Source: CAYLZW01 sp964388085 (GTDB taxonomy: Bacteria > Myxococcota > UBA727 > CAYLZW01). Taken from it: 10,363 bases of DNA. Where the stretch lies: positions 1 to 10,363 of the forward strand of contig CAYLZW010000212.1 in assembly GCA_964388085.1 (NCBI GenBank), written 5' to 3'. Every line of letters starts with the position of its first letter. Position 1 is the stretch's first letter. Shown piece after piece: positions 1-6,228 of the stretch. Both the position numbers and the translations under genes were made by a program. The notes under the pieces are model-generated. The model did not search any database and was not told where the DNA came from. It saw nothing but the letters and a program-made list of their open reading frames with translations.

Positions 1-648
<648 letters not shown>

Positions 649-650
<2 letters not shown>

Positions 651-701
651 CGGCCGAGGCCGGCGTCGCTGAACGCCGGCCTCGTAGCGCCGTCGGTTTT
701 T
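649..701 (+). terminator. Intrinsic terminator after the hybrid kinase
   Basis: A near-perfect hairpin begins at the kinase stop codon. The inner stem 655-665 (CGAGGCCGGCG) pairs with 674-684 (CGCCGGCCTCG) around an 8-nt loop. An outer 6-bp stem, 649-654 (GACGGC), pairs with 689-694 (GCCGTC), leaving a 4-nt bulge at 685-688. GG and five T residues (697-701) follow at once. This is a textbook rho-independent terminator for the + strand. The minus-strand LysM gene stops only 16 bp away at 717. Read on that strand the hairpin lacks a downstream U-tract, so it is a poorer terminator there. Confidence 0.85.
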
Positions 702-716
702 ATCCGTCGACAGCCA

Positions 717-2366
717 TCAATCGAACGGGTTGATGGCGCTGAAGGCGCTCCTCGCGCCATCCGCGACGTCACCGGCGAAGTCGCTCGCGGCCGACGCCAC
801 GTCGCTGGCGATGGCGCCGACGTTCACGTTCACGTCGACGGTGAGGCGGCCACCGAGCCCGACGGCGGCGCCGAAGTCCGCGTACACGCCGACGGTGCCG
901 TTGTTGTAGCCGATGTCGACGCCACCCGCGACGCCCGCGCCCGCCTGCGCGCGCCCGGTCACCGAGACGCCGCCGTAGCGGTTCTCGTAGCCCACGGTGC
1001 CCTTCACCTCGGCGCCGACGAAGGCCTCGCCCTGCGCGCGCAGCGCGACGTTGTTCGGGCTGATGACGACGCCCGCGGTGCCCTCCGCGCGCGCGCCGAT
1101 GTGCGCCTCACCCTCGGCGAAGCCCTGCCCGGCGACGGTGGTGCGATCGCCGACCTGCGCGCGGCCGGAGACGCCGACGAGGTCCGCCTGCGCCGAGGCC
1201 GTCCCCATCAGGTTCACCTCACCCCGCTCGAGGTCGACCGTGGCCGCGTAGCCGGCCTGACCGCGCGCCGCCAGCGCGTGCGCCTCGTAGCCCGCGCCCG
1301 TGCCGTTGCCCTCGTGCCGGTGGTCGACGACGAGGTCATCGTTCACGCCGTGGAACTTGTTGTCGCCGATGACGGCGTCGTCCGCGGCGATGACGCCGGT
1401 GTAGGCCACCGCGCTGCTGCCGCCGTTCTCTTCGGCGAGCCGATCGAGCGCGCGCCGGTCGTCGGCCTCGGTGCTCTCGCTGGTGGTGCGCGAGGCGAAG
1501 TTGCCGTCCTGGTCCTGCGCCACGGTCGTGCGCTCGCTGGCGGACTCGCCGGTGGCCCGGTTTCGCAGCTCGGTCTCTTCTTGCAGCTGGCGCGTGCTCT
1601 GCGGGCTCCCGTCCGTCCGCGGCGCCGTCTCGCTCGTCTCGCTGTTGGTGGTCCGCGACTGCTGCGTGAAGCGGTTCTCCGTCGTCGAGCTCTGGCTGTG
1701 CGAGCGCTCGATGCCGCTGCGCACGTCGCGGCCGCTCTCGTGCACGCCGCGGCGGTTGTTGCCGTAGATGTTGGCGTCGGGCATCACCGCGCGACCGCCG
1801 GGCGGGCGGCCGCTCATGGAGTTGGACGGCTGCTGGGCGGCCTCCTGCGCCTCGGTCTCCTGCACCTCCTCCTCGGTGGGCGCGCGCGTGCGGGCGCGTC
1901 CGGCGGGGTTGGTGTTGGCCCCGAGGCGCCGCGCGGTGACCTCGTCGGCCAGCTCGGAGCTGATGGGCGGGTGGGCGCTCGGCGCCGCGCCGTTCGGACG
2001 CGCGGTCTGCGGCGGCGGCTCGCTCGAGGAGGGCGCGAAGCTCGAGCTGGCGGGGGCGCCGGTGGCGTTCTGCACGGCGGGCTTGAGCCGCGAGGGCCGC
2101 GCGCCGTTGGCCGCGCCGGTGTCGGGCAGGTTCAGCTCCTGGCCCGGGCGGATCAGGTTCGGATCCTTGAGCTGCGGGTTCGCGTTGATGAGGTCCTGGT
2201 GGTAGCGCTGGACCTCGGCGTTGGTCTTGCCGCCGCTCTGCTGCTGGGCGATGGACCAGAGGTTCTCGCCCTTCTTGACGGTGTGCGTCCGCGCGCTGCT
2301 CGTCGACGACGATGTGCTCGAGACGTTGCTCGTCGTCGGCTTCGAGGTGGTGTTTGAGACCGTCAC
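717..2366 (-). CDS. LysM-domain protein with disordered middle and Gly/Ala-rich repetitive C-terminal region
   Basis: This 549-residue protein has three parts. A Ser/Thr-rich N-terminal tail leads into one LysM domain (about 28-80; HTVKKGENLWSIA at the front, IRPGQELNLP at the end), a fold that binds peptidoglycan or chitin glycans. Residues ~85-315 are low-complexity and probably disordered, first Pro/Ala-rich, then Ser/Thr/Arg/Glu/Gln-rich. Residues ~357-515 are a Gly/Ala/Val-rich stretch of short alternating segments with recurring GRAQ, AQG, AEG and GTAG-like units, suggesting a beta-rich repeat fold. A short Ala/Asp-rich, probably helical tail closes the chain. There is no cysteine and a single Trp (W37). 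No signal peptide or membrane segment is visible, so export, if any, is non-classical. GTG start: GGGAGGC ends 5 nt upstream (2371-2377). The TPR gene lies 168 bp upstream on the same strand. The LysM call is secure; the protein's role is unknown to me. Confidence 0.88.
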   Translation of the reverse strand: MTVSNTTSKPTTSNVSSTSSSTSSARTHTVKKGENLWSIAQQQSGGKTNAEVQRYHQDLINANPQLKDPNLIRPGQELNLPDTGAANGARPSRLKPAVQNATGAPASSSFAPSSSEPPPQTARPNGAAPSAHPPISSELADEVTARRLGANTNPAGRARTRAPTEEEVQETEAQEAAQQPSNSMSGRPPGGRAVMPDANIYGNNRRGVHESGRDVRSGIERSHSQSSTTENRFTQQSRTTNSETSETAPRTDGSPQSTRQLQEETELRNRATGESASERTTVAQDQDGNFASRTTSESTEADDRRALDRLAEENGGSSAVAYTGVIAADDAVIGDNKFHGVNDDLVVDHRHEGNGTGAGYEAHALAARGQAGYAATVDLERGEVNLMGTASAQADLVGVSGRAQVGDRTTVAGQGFAEGEAHIGARAEGTAGVVISPNNVALRAQGEAFVGAEVKGTVGYENRYGGVSVTGRAQAGAGVAGGVDIGYNNGTVGVYADFGAAVGLGGRLTVDVNVNVGAIASDVASAASDFAGDVADGARSAFSAINPFD

Positions 2367-2534
2367 GCTTGCCTCCCGGAGCGCACCTTCGACAGTGCGG
2401 GTGTTTCGTTATCGGCCCGACCCGTGGGGTGCGTTGCTCGACATTCCTTGATCACGTGCAAAGCCACATCGTCGTACATGTAGGAGCCGTCCGTCGTCGC
2501 CGTGTAGGTCCTCCGTCGCTGGCGGCGCGTGCGC
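2367..2534 (-). other. Leader region between the TPR and LysM genes
   Basis: This 168-bp gap is visibly less GC-rich than the flanking genes, as expected for a 5' UTR or promoter. It contains the LysM Shine-Dalgarno sequence (2371-2377 read on the minus strand) and an imperfect direct repeat (GTAGGAGCCGTCCGTCG at 2480-2496 and GTAGGTCCTCCGTCG at 2504-2518). I see no convincing -35/-10 pair and no terminator. Read-through from the TPR gene and a separate LysM promoter are both possible. Confidence 0.4.
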
Positions 2535-3743
2535 TCACGCGGTGGACGCGATGGCGGCGAGCAGCTTGTCGGCTTGCTCCTTCTCCGCCTCCGTCGCGTT
2601 CGCGTGCTTGACGACGGCGGCGGCGAGCTCCTTGGCCTGCTCGGCCTCTCCCTGGTTGGCGCGCGCGAGCGCCAGGTGAAGCAGCAGGCCGGCGTGCTCG
2701 GGGTTTCGCTTGCGAGCGTCCTCGAGCACCTCCGCCGCCAGATCCGGATCCGCCCCGTCGCCTTGCAGGAGCACGAGCCCAAGGCGCGTGCCGGCCTCGC
2801 CCTGCGGGTCGCCGCGCGCGATGGCGGCCTCGTAGGCGTCGATGACGGCCTTGCGCGGCAGCGGCTGTTTGCCCTCGAGCGCGAGCCCGAGCAGCCAGTG
2901 CGAGCGCCAGTCGTTCGGGTCGCGCTTCACGGCGGCGCGCCCATGCTTCTCGGCCTCGCCCGCGTCCTCGGCCTCGAGCGCGAGCATGACGAGGTTGTGC
3001 AGGTCGTCGACGTCACGATCGCGCTCGGGGATGGCGAGCAGCGCCTTCTTCGCCTTCGCGTGATCGCCCTGATCGAAGGCCACCTGCACGCCAAAGCGCA
3101 ACAGCTCGGGGTCGTCCGGGTTGTGCTTGAGGCCCTCCTTGACCGTGCTCTCGGCGAGCTCGAGGTGGCCTTGCAGCGCGTGCACGCGCACGAGCGACGC
3201 GAAGGCGCTCGGGTAGCGCGGCTCGATCTGCACGCACTGGACGTAGGCGCGCTCGGCGTTTTTGTAGTCCTTCGCGATCTCGCAGCCCTGTCCGAAGTAG
3301 AAGAACGTCGGCGCCGACGAGGGCATGGCGTCGGCGGCCTTGCCGAGGTGGTCCATCGCCTCCTTGTAGCGGCCGTTCACGAGCAGCGAGACGCCGAGGC
3401 TGTGGTGCGCCGCCGGCACGTCGCCGTCGCTCGTCTTGAGCGCGCGCTCGAGCTCCGCGATCGCCTTGTCGTGCGCGCCCGTCGCCGACAGCAGCGCGCC
3501 GAGATACGCGCGCGCGTGCCCGCTGTCTTTGTGCTTCTGGCTGATGGCGCTGAGCTCCTCGATGGCGCTCGTCACGTCGCCGTCGGCCGCCTTGAGGCGC
3601 GCCTTGGCGACGGGGCCGCGCACGTCGGCCGGGTAGCGCGTCGTCAGCTCGCCGGCCAGCTTCGCCGCAAGAGCGACGTCACCGCGCCCGAAGGCGTCCT
3701 CGAGGGCGGTGAGCTCGGCGCTCGAAGGTCGTGTCTCGCTCAT
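2535..3743 (-). CDS. Tetratricopeptide-repeat (TPR) protein
   Basis: This 402-residue all-helical protein is built almost entirely of ~34-residue TPR-like helix pairs. Clear units sit around residues 77-105 (AYLGALLSATGAHDKAIAEL), 111-142 (SLGVSLLVNGRYKEAMDHLGKA), 145-175 (FFYFGQGCEIAKDYKNAERA), 179-208 (ASLVRVHALQGHLELAEST), 247-275 and 353-381 (LALARANQGEAEQAKEL). TPR arrays are protein-protein docking scaffolds. There is no signal peptide, membrane segment or enzymatic domain, so it is probably a cytoplasmic adaptor. Start: ATG at 3743 is preceded by GGGAGGA about 7 nt upstream (minus strand). It is the upstream member of a same-strand pair with the LysM protein; chaperoning or scaffolding that protein is only an inference from position. 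It is transcribed divergently from the encapsulin locus. Its binding partner cannot be read from the sequence. Confidence 0.88.
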   Translation of the reverse strand: MSETRPSSAELTALEDAFGRGDVALAAKLAGELTTRYPADVRGPVAKARLKAADGDVTSAIEELSAISQKHKDSGHARAYLGALLSATGAHDKAIAELERALKTSDGDVPAAHHSLGVSLLVNGRYKEAMDHLGKAADAMPSSAPTFFYFGQGCEIAKDYKNAERAYVQCVQIEPRYPSAFASLVRVHALQGHLELAESTVKEGLKHNPDDPELLRFGVQVAFDQGDHAKAKKALLAIPERDRDVDDLHNLVMLALEAEDAGEAEKHGRAAVKRDPNDWRSHWLLGLALEGKQPLPRKAVIDAYEAAIARGDPQGEAGTRLGLVLLQGDGADPDLAAEVLEDARKRNPEHAGLLLHLALARANQGEAEQAKELAAAVVKHANATEAEKEQADKLLAAIASTA

Positions 3744-3985
3744 GGTGCTTCCTCCCGCACAGCGTGGACGTTAGCGCTCTCACGCGCCTCGCAGCGCGCG
3801 AATGTACATCTGTTCGCTCGCGCGAGCGCACCCGCGCACACGGTAGGCAGCCCGCCTACATGGAATCGCTGCAGCGCTTGCCGCCGCGCGCCGCGTCCTT
3901 GTCGTCGTGAGAATGACATTCATATCCGCGCCTTAGCGCACGACTAGTGCTTGACACCCATGCGCCGGCGGGTCCACCTTCGCGC
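3744..3985. promoter_or_regulatory. Divergent control region between the TPR gene and the encapsulin locus
   Basis: This 242-bp region separates divergently transcribed genes and should hold promoters for both. Visible structure: an 8-bp palindrome ATGTACAT (3802-3809), a 14-bp perfect palindrome CGCTCGCGCGAGCG (3815-3828), an inverted repeat GTAGGC-N5-GCCTAC (3843-3859), and the Fur-box-like palindrome at 3909-3927 annotated separately. A weak + strand promoter can be proposed from TTGTCG (3899-3904) and CATATC (3921-3926) with 16-bp spacing; it would place the Fur-like site over the spacer and -10. A perfect -35-like TTGACA (3951-3956) has no matching -10. No convincing minus-strand promoter was found for the TPR gene. 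Confidence 0.45.
3909..3927 (+). promoter_or_regulatory. Fur-box-like palindrome upstream of the encapsulin cargo gene
   Basis: The 19 bases GAGAATGACATTCATATCC match the classical Fur consensus GATAATGATAATCATTATC at 13 of 19 positions. They contain a perfect palindrome, GAATG-A-CATTC (3911-3921). It stands out as an A/T-rich island in a GC-rich region, 58 bp upstream of the preferred start codon of a ferritin-like cargo gene. The match and position are seen directly. That Fur or another iron or metal regulator binds here is inference; another dimeric repressor could use the same palindrome. Confidence 0.4.
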
Positions 3986-4336
3986 ATGGCTTCGGGTCCG
4001 CTCCCTTCGAAGGATGTCCGGCTTTTGCGCTCGGTGCTCGCACGCGAGCTCGAGACCATCAACGAGTACGAGGTCATGGCCGGCGAGGCCGAGGACGCGC
4101 ACATCCGCGCCTTCTTCCTGCACCTCGCCATGGAGGAGAAAGAGCACGTCGCCGAGGCCATGGCGCTCATCAACGAGCGCGATCCCGAGCAGAAGCGGGA
4201 GCTCGACGAGGCCGACACGCGCCCCGAGCACTTCTTGAGCGGAGAGACGGCCAAGGGCGAGCCCGTACCGTCTTTGCACGCCCCTTCCAGGAGCTTCACC
4301 GTCGGTAGCTTGAAGGGCAGGCCCGACGGGAGCTGA
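3986..4336 (+). CDS. Encapsulated ferritin-like cargo protein with encapsulin targeting peptide
   Basis: This 116-residue protein resembles the two-helix encapsulated ferritins (EncFtn), half-ferritins that assemble so that paired subunits form a di-iron ferroxidase centre oxidising Fe(II). The helix pair spans about 10-65. The motif EEKEH (50-54) supplies E51 and H54, and E21 and Y28 sit on the first helix. The 33-residue E21-H54 spacing equals that of E32 and H65 in Rhodospirillum rubrum EncFtn, as I recall it. A flexible Pro/Ser-rich linker leads to SFTVGSLKG (103-111), the classic encapsulin docking peptide, here followed by RPDGS. The residues aligning with EncFtn E31 and W38 are R20 and E27, so its iron-entry site may differ. 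The shell gene follows 86 bp downstream. Start: ATG at 3986 is preferred; GTG at 3947 would add 13 Pro-rich residues. Neither has a good Shine-Dalgarno sequence. Confidence 0.87.
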   Translation: MASGPLPSKDVRLLRSVLARELETINEYEVMAGEAEDAHIRAFFLHLAMEEKEHVAEAMALINERDPEQKRELDEADTRPEHFLSGETAKGEPVPSLHAPSRSFTVGSLKGRPDGS

Positions 4337-4422
4337 GGCCGACCCGCGCGACCGCCCGGGCCGACAAGTCTTTTGGCTGAGAGCTGATTCGAACGCTGCT
4401 TGACGACGAGGAGAACAGGCAC

Positions 4423-5262
4423 ATGACCGACTTTCTGGGCCACGCTGAGAACCCGCTACGCGCCGACGAGTGGGAGCGACTCAACCAGACGGTGATCGAG
4501 GTCGCGCGCCGCAGCCTCGTCGGACGGCGCTTCATCGACCTGTACGGGCCGCTCGGCGCCGGCGTGCAGTCGATGCCCCAGGATCAGTTCAAGGGCGTCG
4601 AGCCCGGCGCCGTCGACCTCGTCGGGGACTCGACCGCCTCGGCGGTGTTCTCGGACAAGCGCACCTTCCTGACCATCCCGCTCATCTACAAAGACTTCCT
4701 GCTGCACTGGCGCGACATCGAGGCGGCGCGCTCGCACAACATGCCCCTCGACGTGTCCGCGGCCGCCGGCGCCGCCGCCTTCTGCGCCCAGCGCGAGGAC
4801 GACCTCATCTTCTTCGGCAACAAGGAGCTGAACCACGAGGGGCTGTTCACCGCCGAGGGCCGGAACACGCGCAAGCGCGGGGACTGGTCGACGCCCGGCA
4901 GCGCCTTCGCCGACGTCGTCGCCGCCACCGAGACGCTGAACGGGGTGGACCACTACGGCCCCTACGCGCTCGTCGTGAGCCCGAAGCTCTACGCGCAGAT
5001 GCACCGCATCTTCGAGAAGACCGGCGTGCTCGAGATCGAGACCATCCGCAAGCTCTGCACCGACGGCGTCTACCGCAGCAACCGGCTGAAGGAGAACCAG
5101 GCGGTGCTGGTGTCGACGGGGCGCGAGAACTTCGACCTCGCGGTGTCCATGGACATGACCGTGGCCTACCTCGGCGCCGAGAACATGAACCACCCCTTCC
5201 GCGTCGTCGAGAGCGTGCTCTTGCGCATCAAGCATCCCGACGCCATCTGTACGCTCGAGTAG
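4423..5262 (+). CDS. encA: Encapsulin shell protein (family 1, EncA-like)
   Basis: This 279-residue HK97-fold shell protein self-assembles into a hollow nanocompartment. Family 1 encapsulins are usually about 265-290 residues. The start (FLGHAENPLR, 4-13) and many internal blocks are nearly those I recall for Myxococcus xanthus EncA: RRSLVGRR (29-36), YGPLGAGVQ (41-49), IYKDFLLHWRDIEAAR (88-103), NMPLDVSAAAGAAA (106-119), GVLEIETIR (201-209), STGRENFDLAVSMDM (231-245) and LRIKHPDAICTLE (267-279). The N-terminal helix and adjacent inner-wall groove would bind the cargo's GSLKG peptide. Because M. xanthus EncA forms a large T=3 shell, a similar size is plausible, but this is inference. It ends at CTLE, whereas I recall EncA carrying a short further tail. 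Start: ATG with GAGGAG (4408-4413) 9 nt upstream. It lies between its cargo gene and pdxH on the same strand, most likely in one operon. Confidence 0.97.
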   Translation: MTDFLGHAENPLRADEWERLNQTVIEVARRSLVGRRFIDLYGPLGAGVQSMPQDQFKGVEPGAVDLVGDSTASAVFSDKRTFLTIPLIYKDFLLHWRDIEAARSHNMPLDVSAAAGAAAFCAQREDDLIFFGNKELNHEGLFTAEGRNTRKRGDWSTPGSAFADVVAATETLNGVDHYGPYALVVSPKLYAQMHRIFEKTGVLEIETIRKLCTDGVYRSNRLKENQAVLVSTGRENFDLAVSMDMTVAYLGAENMNHPFRVVESVLLRIKHPDAICTLE

Positions 5263-5302
5263 CGCCCTTCCAAGCACGCGCGCCGAGGAGTAACGCAGGG
5301 CC

Positions 5303-5893
5303 ATGACCATCGTGGCCCGCGCTCATCCCTTCGCTCTGTTCAGCCAGTGGTACGACGAGGTGCAGCGCGCCGGCGCCGTCAGGGAGCCGAGCGCCATGAC
5401 GCTCGGCACCGTCGACCGGCACGGCCAACCCTCGGTGCGCGTCGTGCTGCTGAAGGGCCACGACGAGCGCGGCTTCGTCTTCTACACGAACCTCGAGAGC
5501 CGGAAGGGCACGGACCTCGGCGAGAACCCGCGCGCGGCGCTGTGCTTTTACTGGGACGCGTTCCTTCGCCAGGTGCGCGTGCGCGGCAGCACCGAGCACG
5601 TCAGCGACGAGGAGGCGGACGCCTACTTCCATTCCCGCCCGCGCGAGAGCCAGCTCGGCGCCTGGGCCTCGAGCCAGTCGCGCCCGCTCGCGGATCGCGC
5701 GGAGCTCGAGGAGCGCTTCGCGCAAGCGGCGCAGCGCTACCCGGGCGAGGTGCCGCGCCCGCCGCACTGGACCGGCGTGCGCGTGGTGCCGCACGAGATC
5801 GAGCTGTGGGAGGCGCGCGAATTCCGCCTGCACCACCGCGAGCTGTACGTGCGCGAAGGGGACGGGTGGCGACGCTCGCTGCTGTTCCCGTAG
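5303..5893 (+). CDS. pdxH: Pyridoxamine/pyridoxine 5'-phosphate oxidase
   Basis: PdxH is the FMN-dependent enzyme that oxidises pyridoxine- or pyridoxamine-5'-phosphate to pyridoxal 5'-phosphate with O2, releasing H2O2; it acts in the cytoplasm in PLP synthesis and salvage. The 196 residues carry the family blocks: RVVLLKG (46-52), FVFYTNLESRKG (58-69), NPRAALCFYW (75-84), RQVRVRG (89-95), YFHSRPRESQLGAWASSQS (108-126), PRPPHW (151-156) and FRLHHRELY (174-182) with the substrate-contacting R and H. It is shorter than the 218-residue E. coli enzyme: the ~20-residue N-terminal lid is absent. The chain ends SLLFP instead of the E. coli RLAP. ATG at 5303 is preceded by GAGGAG (5285-5290) at a rather long 12 nt. 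It lies 40 bp behind the encapsulin gene. It has no GSLK-type targeting peptide, so encapsulation by that route is unlikely. Confidence 0.95.
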   Translation: MTIVARAHPFALFSQWYDEVQRAGAVREPSAMTLGTVDRHGQPSVRVVLLKGHDERGFVFYTNLESRKGTDLGENPRAALCFYWDAFLRQVRVRGSTEHVSDEEADAYFHSRPRESQLGAWASSQSRPLADRAELEERFAQAAQRYPGEVPRPPHWTGVRVVPHEIELWEAREFRLHHRELYVREGDGWRRSLLFP

Positions 5894-5922
5894 TCTGGCC
5901 GTTCCTGCCAAGGGGACGCGCC

Positions 5923-6228
5923 ATGTTGAGCGAGGACGAGAAGCGCGCGCTACGCCAGAAGCAACGCCTCCTCTACTCGAGCGGACAGTTCCCGCTCGGC
6001 GGCAACCACTCGGGCGGCAGCCGGCGCGCGCGCCGTCCCCTGAGCCCGCTGAAGGCGCTGCTCACGGGCGTCGTCGTCGTGCTCGTGCTGCTGATCGGCC
6101 TCGTGCTGCTGCTGACGAAGAGCGCGCGCGCGGAGACCCTCGAGCGCTCACACGTCGGAGCGGCCGGCCTTGTTGCGCACGAGCACGACGGCGAGCGCGA
6201 GCACGCTGAGCAGCGACGCGCCGAGTAG
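5923..6228 (+). CDS. Small single-pass membrane protein, unknown function
   Basis: This 101-residue protein begins 29 bp after pdxH with a good ribosome site (AAGGGG at 5910-5915, 7 nt before ATG). An N-terminal charged segment (MLSEDEKRALRQKQRLL, 1-17) leads through a Gly/Ser stretch and a basic patch (SRRARRPLSPLK, 33-44). A strongly hydrophobic helix follows (about 45-65; Ala/Leu/Val/Ile-rich). The positive patch on the N-terminal side predicts a cytoplasmic N-terminus. The tail after the helix is hydrophilic. Its last 26 codons lie antisense to the 3' end of the transporter gene (81-bp overlap), so the tail may be a late extension or translation may end differently in relatives. I do not recognise a family. 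The Shine-Dalgarno sequence, the membrane segment and the position in a + strand run support a real gene; co-expression with pdxH is likely. Confidence 0.66.
   Translation: MLSEDEKRALRQKQRLLYSSGQFPLGGNHSGGSRRARRPLSPLKALLTGVVVVLVLLIGLVLLLTKSARAETLERSHVGAAGLVAHEHDGEREHAEQRRAE

Noticed and set aside
1101..2357. A 418-codon open frame on the + strand opposite the LysM gene.
   Set aside because: Its composition is almost entirely Arg, Ala, Gly, Val and Leu, and it lies opposite a gene with a clear LysM domain and a well-placed ribosome site.
2363..2479. A possible 38-residue minus-strand leader peptide ending in a GTGA overlap with the LysM start.
   Set aside because: About a third of its third codon positions are A or T, unlike neighbouring genes. 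It lacks a good Shine-Dalgarno sequence and has no recognisable feature. The overlap is probably chance.
2529..3947. A 472-codon open frame on the + strand opposite the TPR gene.
   Set aside because: It is antisense to a clear TPR protein. Its translation is Arg/Ala/Leu/Val-rich with no recognisable domain, typical of long spurious frames in GC-rich DNA.
3951..3956. TTGACA as a -35 box for the encapsulin cargo gene.
   Set aside because: The hexamer is perfect, but the expected -10 position (about 3974-3979) reads CCACCT. A start there would also make a leaderless mRNA.
4337..4365. Direct repeat GGCCGAC (4337-4343 and 4359-4365) in the cargo-shell spacer as a possible operator.
   Set aside because: Seven GC-rich bases repeated once at 22-bp spacing is weak and easily due to chance; no promoter is visible beside it.
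4456..5310. Long open frames on both strands overlapping the encapsulin gene.
   Set aside because: The encapsulin frame matches its family along the full length. The others are Arg/His/Val/Leu-rich GC-driven shadows.
5303..5893. PdxH as a second encapsulin cargo.
   Set aside because: Its C-terminus is RRSLLFP, the usual enzyme end, with no GSL(K/R)-type docking peptide at either terminus.
5347..5922. Extension of the small membrane protein upstream through the pdxH region in the same open frame.
   Set aside because: That part is an out-of-frame Arg/Ala-rich shadow of pdxH. The real start is the ATG at 5923 with AAGGGG upstream.
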